A stretch of DNA of 64,000 bases, taken from Pseudomonadales bacterium. GTDB taxonomy: Bacteria; Pseudomonadota; Gammaproteobacteria; Pseudomonadales; Azotimanducaceae. The position numbers and the translations under genes were made by a program. The notes below the pieces were generated by a model. It saw nothing but the letters and a program-made list of their open reading frames with translations. It made no database searches and was not told the DNA's origin. Below, one piece after another: positions 8,639 through 16,176 of this stretch (position 1 is its first letter; the number at the start of each line of letters is the position of its first letter). The stretch lies in the NCBI GenBank assembly GCA_024234635.1, contig JACKNX010000003.1, positions 186,001 to 250,000 on the forward strand, read 5' to 3'.

Positions 8639-9115
8639 AGGCTGGCGATATTCGTAGAGGACATCCGGACAACGCTCCTCGTTGTCACGACCATCCGTGA
8701 ATGCCACCGGGACAAAGCCTCGTTGCTCATAGAAGCGGCGAGCGCGTGTGTTTTCCTGGAAAGTGTGGAGTCGCACCGTTTGCGGCAACTGCGTGAGCGC
8801 GTGAGCGAGAAGCAACGAACCAATGCCCTCTCCCGGCGCTCCCGGGAGCAGGTACAGCTGATCCACCCAGCCAACGCCTGCTTCGGTGGAAATCGCCAGG
8901 ACGCCGACAATGGCTTGCCCCCGAAGCGCCAGCGTCACTCCGCCGCCAGGAATCAGCACATCACGCATCCAGCAACGGGTCTCTTCGACCGAGTGCACCA
9001 TGGGCGCATACGGCAGGTAGGCCTCCCGTGAGCGAACGATCACGTCAGCCGCCTCCTCCGCATGTTCGGAGCGCGCCGCCAGCAGCCTGACTCCGTTCGC
9101 AACTTCGCTATCCAC
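8633..9115 (-). CDS. GNAT-family N-acetyltransferase
   Basis: A 160-residue GNAT protein. The acetyl-CoA binding core reads VDQLYLLPGAPGEGIGSLLLAHA, with the expected pattern before the pantetheine loop, followed by RLHTFQENTRARRFYEQRGFVPV, the usual beta5-helix4 ending. The acceptor substrate is unknown. The frame extends upstream to 9202, but GTG 9115 is preceded by GAAGGAG about seven bases away and begins just before the first strand of the fold, so it is the probable start. The gene is convergent with the PPK2 gene. An FNR/ANR-type palindrome lies about 75 bp upstream of this start. Confidence 0.83.
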   Translation of the reverse strand: MDSEVANGVRLLAARSEHAEEAADVIVRSREAYLPYAPMVHSVEETRCWMRDVLIPGGGVTLALRGQAIVGVLAISTEAGVGWVDQLYLLPGAPGEGIGSLLLAHALTQLPQTVRLHTFQENTRARRFYEQRGFVPVAFTDGRDNEERCPDVLYEYRQPD

Positions 9116-9187
9116 GATCTGGCTCCTTCTGTCCCCCGCACACCAGCCAGTCGGCCGGCCAGCGCATCGGTCTCCGCGCCCGGTCAA

Positions 9188-9203
9188 TTTGATGGAGATC
9201 AAA
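9188..9203. promoter_or_regulatory. FNR/ANR-type binding site
   Basis: TTTGATGGAGATCAAA contains a perfect TTGAT-N4-ATCAA palindrome, the consensus of the FNR/ANR oxygen-responsive regulator family. It lies between the divergent GNAT gene (start 9115, minus) and the small membrane protein (start 9337, plus). On the plus strand TACACT at 9255-9260 could be a -10 element, which would put the site near -71, a known class I FNR spacing. The regulated gene is therefore inferred. Confidence 0.6.
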
Positions 9204-9336
9204 GTTACGGCTGCCCCCGCGCAATTGCCGGTTCAGGCTGCCGCTCATTGACGGTACACTGACCGCTCCTGTTCCATAGCGCACCTGGCCGTACGGTACT
9301 GGCGTGCGGCAGCTCTTCGACTCGCAGAGGTTTGCC

Positions 9337-9558
9337 ATGACGTTTCTATCTTTCATCGTCCTGCTACTCATCGCCTATCTGCTCTGGCGTATGTCAGACC
9401 AGATGCCCGACCTCATATTCCGCCTGAGTGAGATTCAACGCGACGTCGCGGAGCTGCGCCGTCGCCTCCCGGAGGCCGCAGCCGCTGACAACCAGGCGGA
9501 CAACAAACCGGCCGCTGCGCCGGCAAAGCCCGAAGCAGACGCCGACGAACCATCCTGA
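9337..9558 (+). CDS. Small single-pass membrane protein
   Basis: A 73-residue protein. An N-terminal transmembrane helix (MTFLSFIVLLLIAYLLW, residues 1-17) is followed by a short amphipathic helix (IFRLSEIQRDVAELRRRL) and a disordered Ala/Pro/Asp-rich tail. ATG 9337 has AGAGG about six bases upstream; an in-frame GTG at 9304 would add eleven residues in front of the membrane helix and is less likely. The stop is 6 bases before the PNPOx-like gene, so the two are probably co-transcribed. No family is recognised. It resembles small membrane-anchored coiled-coil proteins but has no diagnostic motif. Confidence 0.6.
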   Translation: MTFLSFIVLLLIAYLLWRMSDQMPDLIFRLSEIQRDVAELRRRLPEAAAADNQADNKPAAAPAKPEADADEPS

Positions 9559-9564
9559 CACGAG

Positions 9565-10140
9565 ATGGAAGACGCGCTCGCCAGGTTTCATCAGGACCGC
9601 AAACGGGCGCGTGATGCTGGCGATCCCATGGCCGCGCTCTGCGTGCTGGCAACAGTAGATGGTAGCGGGTTTCCCCAGGCGCGTACGCTTGTGCTGCGTG
9701 ATCTGCACGACCGCCTGGCGCTCTTCATGAACGCCACGAGCCCGAAGGTTGCACAACTGCAACTGGGAAGCGCCGCCATCTGCGTCTATCTGCCGAGTAT
9801 TCAGATCCAGTATCGCTGTGCCGTAGGTCTGGAGGCGGTTGACCCGGCGGTCGTTGCGGAAAGCTGGCACCTGCGACCACCCATGCCAAAGACCCTGGAC
9901 TGGTTCTACACACACGTGCAACCGCAAAGCACCAGGGTAGCGTCACACGACGCGCTGCATTCGCAACTGGGAGAATTTTCCCTGCCGGACCCGCTGGTGG
10001 CACCGCACACAGCCGTTGGCTATTACCTGACTCCGACGATGATCGAACGCCTCGATCTCGCCATGCCGACCGGGCTGCATGATCGGATACGGTGGACGCG
10101 TACATCACACGGCTGGCAGAAAGACCAGCTCACGCCCTGA
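9565..10140 (+). CDS. Pyridoxamine 5'-phosphate oxidase family protein, PdxH-like
   Basis: A 191-residue FMN-binding split-barrel protein with the overall PdxH layout. The N-terminal part matches ATVDGSGFPQARTLVLRDL (PdxH: substrate loop and FMN contacts), then MNATSPKVAQLQ, and a C-terminal dimerisation region ending GLHDRIRWTR, similar to PdxH C-terminal RLHDR. The expected reaction would be oxidation of pyridoxine or pyridoxamine 5'-phosphate to PLP. It is shorter than classical PdxH (about 215) and diverges in the middle (CVYLPSIQIQYRC), so it could be a general FMN flavoprotein of the same family. It is convergent with the metR-like gene, 37 bp apart. Confidence 0.75.
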   Translation: MEDALARFHQDRKRARDAGDPMAALCVLATVDGSGFPQARTLVLRDLHDRLALFMNATSPKVAQLQLGSAAICVYLPSIQIQYRCAVGLEAVDPAVVAESWHLRPPMPKTLDWFYTHVQPQSTRVASHDALHSQLGEFSLPDPLVAPHTAVGYYLTPTMIERLDLAMPTGLHDRIRWTRTSHGWQKDQLTP

Positions 10141-10177
10141 AGACTTCCCCGGCGTCACACGGCGCAACACGCAGAGT

Positions 10178-11107
10178 TCAATCGAGTTCCGCAGTGACGA
10201 TACCAACAAGGTGTCGGAAACAGGTTTCCCGGGCGGTCGCCACGAACCCCTGAATGAAGGGCGCATCCGCCTGGTCGGCCCGCACCGCCGCATACAAGGT
10301 CGGCCAGATGCCGTCTTCGCCCAGAGAACAGACAGCCACGTAGTGACGCTCACGGTACTCGTGCAGAGCCCAGTTGGGGAGGCAGGTGATTCCACGGCCA
10401 CTGGCGACAAGCTGAATCATCAGCGGTGTGAGCTCAGCGGTTCGAACGCGTGCCGGCTCGACACCGGCAGGCTCCAGAAACGATTTGAAGATATCAAGCC
10501 GATCACGCTCCACGGGATAGGTGATCAAAGTCTCATCCCGCAGATCGCCGGGATTCACCCACTCCCTTTCAGCAAGCGGGTGATCCTTGCTTACCGCAAG
10601 CTGGGCTTCATAACTGAACAGAGGCATATATACGAGGTCATCCTGGTTGACCGGATCAGCCGTGATCACCAGATCCAGATCGCCGCGTGACAAGGCTGGG
10701 AACGGCGCGAAATGGAACCCACCGGCCACATCGAGCTCCACTTCCGGCCAGTTCTCGCGATAGGAATCGATTGCCGGCAGCAGCCATTCAAAGCAACTGT
10801 GGCATTCGATGGACATCAGGATGCGTCCTGAGTGGCCACCCGCCAGCCGGGCTAGATCGATTTCAGCACGATGAATGAGCGGCAGCACCTCCTCCGCCAG
10901 CTTCACCAGCCGATGGCCGGCTGAAGTGAAACGCACGGGACGCGTTTTGCGGATGAAAAGCGCACATCCGAGGCGGTCTTCCAGGTCCTTGAGCTGATGC
11001 GAAAGTGCCGACTGGGTCAGAAAAACCCTGTCCGCGGCCTCCACGAGGCTTCCCGCGTTGCGCAATGCGGCCATCGTTCGCAGATGACGCAGATCAATCT
11101 GTGACAT
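10178..11107 (-). CDS. metR: LysR-type regulator, MetR-like
   Basis: A 309-residue LysR-type regulator. The winged helix-turn-helix (residues about 3-62: LRHLRTMAALRNAGSLVEAA, LTQSALSHQLKDLEDRLG, RFTSAGHRLVKLAEEVLP) matches MetR of enteric bacteria closely. The co-inducer domain has the LysR effector fold and the GRGITCLPNWA segment. MetR controls methionine and homocysteine metabolism genes with homocysteine as co-effector. No met gene is adjacent; a Cys/Met PLP enzyme lies at 18662-19909. ATG 11107 is chosen by alignment with MetR N termini, although the frame continues to 11173. An imperfect dyad, GACCTC at 11126-11131 and GAGGTC at 11144-11149, lies about 20-40 bp upstream and could be an autoregulatory site. 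Confidence 0.82.
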   Translation of the reverse strand: MSQIDLRHLRTMAALRNAGSLVEAADRVFLTQSALSHQLKDLEDRLGCALFIRKTRPVRFTSAGHRLVKLAEEVLPLIHRAEIDLARLAGGHSGRILMSIECHSCFEWLLPAIDSYRENWPEVELDVAGGFHFAPFPALSRGDLDLVITADPVNQDDLVYMPLFSYEAQLAVSKDHPLAEREWVNPGDLRDETLITYPVERDRLDIFKSFLEPAGVEPARVRTAELTPLMIQLVASGRGITCLPNWALHEYRERHYVAVCSLGEDGIWPTLYAAVRADQADAPFIQGFVATARETCFRHLVGIVTAELD

Positions 11108-11292
11108 GACTGACACTCGAAAAGAGACCTCAATGTTTGCACAGAGGTCACTTTGAGACCAGTTCTCCAACACAAAGCTCCATAAATCTCACTTACAAAC
11201 AGGAGCGGCACTTTTGCGTACTGGTCGACGTCAGACAAATGGCGCTGCTGACTAGAATTCCCCTCAGTTTCGGCGGGAAAGGCAGTCCGCAG

Positions 11293-12177
11293 ATGTTCAA
11301 CCCCAACAGCCGCATGATCGATGGATTCATCGCCTACATGCGACTCCGTTTCGAGGAAGCATTCTCGAATGTCGCGGACGCAAACATGCGTCTCCTCGAC
11401 CAGTCAGTACGCGCGTCGCTGTCCGCGCTGCTCGAATGTGACTGCCCCTATCACGACATTCAGCATACGATGCTGGTCACCGATATCGGTCAGACCATGC
11501 TGCAGGGACGGCAACTGGCGCACGGCGACGTGACGCCTTCCGACTGGCTGCACGCCGTCATTGCGATGCTGTTCCACGATGTCGGCTACATTCGCATCCT
11601 CCTTGCCGAGGACACGCCGGAATCCTGTATCGCGGACGATGCGGGGAATCGCGTAGCGCCACCAAAGGGCTGTACGGATGCCTTCATGACGCCGTATCAC
11701 GTGGCCAGAAGCCGAATGTTCGTGCGTGAACGCTTTCGCAACGAACCGCTTCTCGATCTGGACCTGCTGTGCGGTCACATCGAGATGACCCGCTTCCCGG
11801 TACCGAAGAAGGAGGAATACCAGAAACTGGACTCCTTCGGCGCGCTGGTGCGATCAGCGGATCTGCTCGGCCAGATGGCCGACCCCCAGTATCTGAAAAA
11901 GCTGTCCCGATTGTTCGCCGAATTCATCGAAACGGGTGAAGCCGCACGACAGGGTTTCAAGACGCCCGGCGAACTGCGCGCAAAGTTCTCGGGCTTCTTC
12001 AACGCACAGGTACGCCCGTACGTGGGCGAAGGCCTTCGGCATCTCAGGCGGGCACCGGACGGTCAGCAGTGGATCGCCAATCTGCACCACCACCTCCACG
12101 TCAATGAATCGGAATTGATGCAGACAGGCGAGACAGTGATGGCGAATGTGCAGCTGCTGAGAAAGGCCGCGCAATAA
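11293..12177 (+). CDS. HD-domain phosphohydrolase-like protein
   Basis: A protein of about 294 residues with an HD-superfamily metal site: CPYHDIQHTMLVT supplies the first histidines and AMLFHDVGYIR the HD pair, followed by GHIEMTRFP and ALVRSADLLGQM, where a distal His and Asp are expected. HD proteins hydrolyse phosphate esters, often of nucleotides or second messengers. No GYP or RelA signature is present, so the substrate is open. Several starts are possible (11137, 11239, 11293). ATG 11293 is chosen because the sequence upstream has no obvious ribosome site and poor protein-like composition. The gene diverges from metR and ends before a terminator region shared with the SDR gene. Confidence 0.72.
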   Translation: MFNPNSRMIDGFIAYMRLRFEEAFSNVADANMRLLDQSVRASLSALLECDCPYHDIQHTMLVTDIGQTMLQGRQLAHGDVTPSDWLHAVIAMLFHDVGYIRILLAEDTPESCIADDAGNRVAPPKGCTDAFMTPYHVARSRMFVRERFRNEPLLDLDLLCGHIEMTRFPVPKKEEYQKLDSFGALVRSADLLGQMADPQYLKKLSRLFAEFIETGEAARQGFKTPGELRAKFSGFFNAQVRPYVGEGLRHLRRAPDGQQWIANLHHHLHVNESELMQTGETVMANVQLLRKAAQ

Positions 12178-12488
12178 TTCATCAAGCGGTTTGGGAAATG
12201 ACCGGTATCGGCGCCGCATTCGGCAGCCGATTCCGTTCCAATCATCGGGCGCGCGAAACAGCTAGTGGGCCGCTTGACAGGTTGGCAGCCGGCCACGTTG
12301 CGATTGCCAGCGCTGTCGCGCATGGAACCGGAGTTCCATGAGAGGCTGCTGAAAAAGCAGCCTGGGAAGCCAACCAGGGATGGCTGACCCGCGAATGCAG
12401 CGGAAAACGCTGTATCTGGCGCGAGTCGGCGAAGCCGCCGGCCGCTGAAAACGTCCAGGAAGTTTTTTTTTCAGCGCCCGGTCAGGCT
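12178..12488. other. Intergenic region between convergent genes, rich in inverted repeats
   Basis: About 310 bp without a credible gene, placed between the converging HD-domain and SDR genes. It contains a perfect 8-bp stem CATGGAAC/GTTCCATG (12321-12328 and 12333-12340), a 7-bp stem GGCTGCT/AGCAGCC (12344-12350 and 12356-12362), a 5-bp stem CAGCG/CGCTG (12398-12402 and 12408-12412), and a larger terminator-like dyad described separately. The first 140 bases show nothing distinctive. Confidence 0.6.
12438..12481. terminator. Bidirectional intrinsic terminator
   Basis: CCGGCCGCTGAAAA (12438-12451) pairs with TTTTCAGCGCCCGG (12468-12481) with one mismatch across a 16-base loop. The A-tract on one side and T-tract on the other give a U-run in both transcripts, as expected between convergent genes ending at 12177 (plus) and 12489 (minus). 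Confidence 0.75.
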
Positions 12489-13355
12489 TTAGTTCAGCTG
12501 CAGCATTCCGCGCGGACGCAGATTGCTGAGCTCCACGATCTTGCCGTAGTTCTCAGCAATGTCTTCCACAGTGGCATCCACACCCAGATCGACGCCTTCG
12601 TTTTCAACGATCAGCGCGGTGGAGAATCGACCGCCCTGTGCCTGGATAATGACGCCATTCGGCGCGTCTTCCGTGCACAGATACACAACCGCGGGCGTGA
12701 TCAGCTCCGGTCCGAGCTTGGCCAGCGCGGATTCGGGCATCAGATTCTCCGTCATGCGCGTTGCCGCCACCGGCGCTATCGCATTCACCCGGATGTTGTA
12801 TTTCGCGCCTTCGATCTTCAGCGTGTTCATGAGACCCACCTGACCCAGCTTCGCAGCGCTGTAGTTGGCCTGGCCGAAGTTGCCGTACAGGCCTGACGGC
12901 GAGGTCGTCATGACAATCCGGCCATAGCCCTGATCCCGCATGATCGGCCACGCTTCGCGCGTGACCATGGCCGCCCCGTTCAGGTGCACATCGAGAACGA
13001 CTTTGAAGTCCGGCGTATCCATCTTGTGGAAGGACTTGTCGCGCAGGATGCCAGCATTGTTGATCAGGATGTCGACCCGGCCCCAGGCGTTCATGCAATC
13101 CTGCACCATGCTGCGTGCACCCTGCTCGTCGGATACAGAGCCACCATTGGCAATGGCTTCGCCACCAAGGGCCTTGATCTCCTCAACCACCTTTTTTGCG
13201 GCTTCCGACGACCCGCCGGTTCCGTCCATGGCGCCACCAAGGTCATTGACCAGCACCTTGCAACCCCGGCGGGCCAGCTCCAGGGCATGGCAACGGCCAA
13301 GTCCACCACCGGCACCGGTAACAATGGCGGTTTTTCCTTCGAACGAATACGTCAT
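12489..13355 (-). CDS. Short-chain dehydrogenase, MFE-2 hydroxyacyl-CoA dehydrogenase-like
   Basis: A 288-residue classical-type SDR. The cofactor loop is TGAGGGLGRCHALELARRG, followed by LVNDLGGAMDGTGGS and AAKKVVEEIKALGGEA. This N-terminal pattern is the hallmark of the (3R)-hydroxyacyl-CoA dehydrogenase domain of multifunctional enzyme type 2 and its bacterial relatives. The active site is NNAG, then TTSPSG (Ser) and YSAAK (Tyr-Lys). It probably oxidises a 3-hydroxyacyl-CoA or related alcohol in a degradation pathway. It is the last gene of the acyl-CoA cluster, 85 bp after the carboxyltransferase gene, and ends at a bidirectional terminator. Confidence 0.85.
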   Translation of the reverse strand: MTYSFEGKTAIVTGAGGGLGRCHALELARRGCKVLVNDLGGAMDGTGGSSEAAKKVVEEIKALGGEAIANGGSVSDEQGARSMVQDCMNAWGRVDILINNAGILRDKSFHKMDTPDFKVVLDVHLNGAAMVTREAWPIMRDQGYGRIVMTTSPSGLYGNFGQANYSAAKLGQVGLMNTLKIEGAKYNIRVNAIAPVAATRMTENLMPESALAKLGPELITPAVVYLCTEDAPNGVIIQAQGGRFSTALIVENEGVDLGVDATVEDIAENYGKIVELSNLRPRGMLQLN

Positions 13356-13440
13356 GATCTGATTACCTCTTTGCTTGCACCGGCTGTGATGAGCCGGATG
13401 GTTCGTGGTTGGGATGGTCGGAATGGTTCAGAAACAAATC

Positions 13441-14994
13441 TCAGGGACGGATGCTGAAGCGGACCGGACCTTTCAGCCCCTCCAGCAAGGGTTGAATCCA
13501 TTCGACCCACTGACTGAGAAACGGACGAGTCTCTCGGGGATCGATGAGTTCGTGCACGGAGAACGATTCCGCACGGGAATAGGGATTCCGCCGTGCACGC
13601 ATCATGTCTTCCAGTTCCCGGCGCTTGGCATCCGGATCCTCGGCCGCAGCAATCTCCTTGCGGAAGGCCACGGCCACTCCCCCCTCCAGTGGCAAAGCGC
13701 CGCTTTCCACCGATGGCCAGGCGAGTACATAGGAATCCGGGGCATAGTGCGCGGCGGTGGCAACGCCAAAACCCTTGCGGATCTGCACAACTGCCCAGGG
13801 CACAACCGATTGCACGGCGGCTGATACCGCCGCCATTCCAAACCGGATGGTTCCCGCCTTTTCAGCGTCCAGACCAATCATGAAACCCGGCTGGTCCACG
13901 AAGTTCACGATCGGCAGGTGAAAGACATCACACAGCTCAACGAAGCGCCTGTATTTCTGGGCTGCTTCGGCGGTCATCGATCCCGCATAAATACGATTGT
14001 TATTGATCAGTACGCCAACCGGCTGACCTGCGAGCCGGGCCAGGGCACAGATCTGCCCTTTGCCAAAACCCGCGCCCATCTCGAAGACGCTGCCTTCGTC
14101 CATCACCATGCGCAGGATCGAGCGGGCGTCATACGCCTTGTTGCTTTCACGCGGGATGGCCCTCAGGAGTTCCTGCTCCATGCGCTCGGGGGAGTCGTCA
14201 CAGACTTCCCGCGGTGCCCGCTCATCCACGTGGGAGGGGAGATAGCCCAGAAAGCGGCGAATCTGGCGAAACGCGTCAGCTTCGTCGTCCGCGATGTTAT
14301 CGACGATACCGCTCTTCGCATGAATCGCCGCGCCGCCCAGCTCACTTTTTGTGATCGGCTTGCCCAAGGCACGCTCAACCAGCGCCGGACCGCCGGTCAT
14401 CACCTGCGCGGTGTCGCGGGTCATGACCGAAAAATGTGACGCGACAAGGCGCCCGGCCGGGAAGCCGGCCACCGCACCCAGTGCCGCGGAAACCACGGGA
14501 ACGCTGGCCATCGCATCCGCGATCACCTTGAATCGGGGCTCGGCGAAGACCGGCTCGCCCCAGCTTGGCCCCTGCTTGCCACTGCCCCGAACACTTCCGC
14601 CACCGCCTTCGAGCAGTCGCACCAGTGGAACCTTGTAGCGCATCGCCATGTGTTCGGCGTACACGCTCTTGCGAAGTCCCGCCGGGTTGGGCGATCCGCC
14701 CTTGAGGGTGAAGTCCTCACCACCCACCGCCACGCGACGCCCGTTGATGCGACCAAATCCCAGTACGTAGTTGGCGGGTACGTATTCCCGCACATGGCCA
14801 TCGTCGTCGACATCAGGCACCGCGGTGGCCAGGCCCTGCTCCTGGAAACTGCCCGCGTCGAGAAGGCCATCGATGCGCTCGCGGATGCTCAGACGTCCCG
14901 CCGCATGCTGGCGTGCCAGCCCGGCTTCGCCGCCCTGCTGACGTGCCAGCTCGCGGCGACGTCGTATTTCCTCGCTCTCAGGAGCCCAGGTCAC
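13441..14994 (-). CDS. Acyl-CoA carboxylase, carboxyltransferase (beta) subunit
   Basis: A 517-residue carboxyltransferase of the propionyl/methylcrotonyl/geranyl-CoA carboxylase beta family. It has two crotonase-fold halves: the N-terminal half contains YKVPLVRLLEGGGGSVRGSG and GRLVASHFSVMTRDTAQVMTGGP, and the C-terminal half contains LINNNRIYAGSMTAEAAQKYRRFVELCDVF and VDQPGFMIG, the usual acyl-CoA and carboxybiotin sites. It moves the carboxyl group from carboxybiotin to an acyl-CoA. The neighbours (biotinyl domain, enoyl-CoA hydratase, SDR) support a branched or isoprenoid acid pathway. The substrate is not readable. The start is GTG 14994. The biotin carboxylase partner is not in the window. 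Confidence 0.9.
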   Translation of the reverse strand: MTWAPESEEIRRRRELARQQGGEAGLARQHAAGRLSIRERIDGLLDAGSFQEQGLATAVPDVDDDGHVREYVPANYVLGFGRINGRRVAVGGEDFTLKGGSPNPAGLRKSVYAEHMAMRYKVPLVRLLEGGGGSVRGSGKQGPSWGEPVFAEPRFKVIADAMASVPVVSAALGAVAGFPAGRLVASHFSVMTRDTAQVMTGGPALVERALGKPITKSELGGAAIHAKSGIVDNIADDEADAFRQIRRFLGYLPSHVDERAPREVCDDSPERMEQELLRAIPRESNKAYDARSILRMVMDEGSVFEMGAGFGKGQICALARLAGQPVGVLINNNRIYAGSMTAEAAQKYRRFVELCDVFHLPIVNFVDQPGFMIGLDAEKAGTIRFGMAAVSAAVQSVVPWAVVQIRKGFGVATAAHYAPDSYVLAWPSVESGALPLEGGVAVAFRKEIAAAEDPDAKRRELEDMMRARRNPYSRAESFSVHELIDPRETRPFLSQWVEWIQPLLEGLKGPVRFSIRP

Positions 14995-15004
14995 GACGGG
15001 GCGC

Positions 15005-15808
15005 TCAGGCCGGATCGGTGAATTTGGGCGTGCGCTTTTCGAAATTGGCGCGCACGGCTTCCGCCTGGTTGCTGGAACCGATCAGTTCCGTCTGCAGCCG
15101 GGCCTCCAGTTCGAGTCCGGTGCGCGGGTCCGCGCGCCAACTCTGTTCGAGGAGTGCTTTGTCGCGGCGGATGGCGTCCGGATTCTTGGTTGCGATTTCC
15201 CGCGCAATGGCCAGCGCGCGCGCGAGCGGATCGCCGTCCACGTACGTAACCAGCCCAAGTTCCTTCGCTTCCGTGCCAGACACGACCCGACCGGTGAAGG
15301 TCAGCTCCTTTGCAACATCCAGGGGCACGAGATCGCGCAGGGACTGCGTGATACCCATGTCCGGAATCAGGCCCCACTTGATTTCCATGACCGAAATACG
15401 GGCATCCGGGCTGGCAATGCGGATATCGGCACCCAGCGCAATCTGGCAGCCACCACCGTAGGCGACACCGTGGATGGCACAGATCACCGGCACCGGCACC
15501 CGTCGCCAGACCATGGAAGGACGCTGGGCATGATTGTCCGGCAGATCGTCTTCCCGTCGCAGCAGCCCACCGCCACTGGATTTGCCGCTGCCAAGTCCGG
15601 ACATGCTGGTCATGTCCAGTCCCGCACAGAATCCGGGACCGTTACCGGAGAGCACCACCGCCCGCACATCCTTTGCCTGCGCCAGCGTTTCGCCGGCAGC
15701 AATGATGGCGCTGAACATCTCGGGGCTGAGCGCGTTGTACTTCTCGGCGCGGTTCAACCGCACGTCCGCAACGCCACTGCTCACTTCGATGGTGACCAGT
15801 TCACTCAT
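15005..15808 (-). CDS. Enoyl-CoA hydratase/isomerase family protein
   Basis: A 267-residue crotonase-family protein. ATG 15808 gives MSELVTIEVSSGVADVRLNR, a typical start; the frame upstream is open but not protein-like. The oxyanion-hole motifs are LSGNGPGFCAGLDM and CAIHGVAYGGGCQIALGADIRIAS. The acidic residue before WGLIPDMG (EIKWGLIPDMG) falls where hydratases and isomerases keep a catalytic Glu. The reaction is probably hydration or isomerisation of an unsaturated acyl-CoA. It lies 10 bp upstream of the carboxyltransferase gene in the same direction, consistent with an acyl-CoA degradation operon. Confidence 0.9.
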   Translation of the reverse strand: MSELVTIEVSSGVADVRLNRAEKYNALSPEMFSAIIAAGETLAQAKDVRAVVLSGNGPGFCAGLDMTSMSGLGSGKSSGGGLLRREDDLPDNHAQRPSMVWRRVPVPVICAIHGVAYGGGCQIALGADIRIASPDARISVMEIKWGLIPDMGITQSLRDLVPLDVAKELTFTGRVVSGTEAKELGLVTYVDGDPLARALAIAREIATKNPDAIRRDKALLEQSWRADPRTGLELEARLQTELIGSSNQAEAVRANFEKRTPKFTDPA

Positions 15809-15946
15809 GGGTAGTCTCTGCTCAATTTTGCGGGGGCGTAACTTACCACAGCCGCCAGCCGCGAATAACCCGAGCAAAACCCCTGCGCCGCTGGCAGCGA
15901 TCGCCCGCGGACCACGCCCGGCGGTCACATCGGGTCATCGAGACGG

Positions 15947-16171
15947 TCAGCCGCTGACGACCACCGCGAGAACCTGCTCCTCGGCCACCTGGTCCTCTGG
16001 CGCCACGAGCAACGCCTCGACCACGCCGTCCACGGGACTTTCCACCGGAATTTCCATCTTCATGGATTCGAGGATCATCAGCACATCGCCCGCCGCTACC
16101 GCATCCCCAGCGGCTACCTCGACCTTCCATACCGAGCCCGCCACTTCGCTTTCCACCTGGTGCCTGGCCAC
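15947..16171 (-). CDS. Stand-alone biotinyl (biotin carboxyl carrier) domain protein
   Basis: A 74-residue protein that is only a biotinyl/lipoyl-attachment fold. The biotin site is ESMKMEIPV, with the canonical Met-Lys-Met, in the hairpin between two symmetric halves (VESEVAGSVWKVEVAAGDAV and PVESPVDGVVEALLVAPED). BirA-type ligase would biotinylate the lysine, and the domain would shuttle carboxybiotin to the carboxyltransferase encoded two genes downstream. Stand-alone carriers of this size are known in some acyl-CoA carboxylases, but here the biotin carboxylase gene is absent nearby. The GTG start 16171 lies 5 bases after the stop of the LEH-fold gene. Confidence 0.88.
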   Translation of the reverse strand: MARHQVESEVAGSVWKVEVAAGDAVAAGDVLMILESMKMEIPVESPVDGVVEALLVAPEDQVAEEQVLAVVVSG

Positions 16172-16176
16172 CGCGC

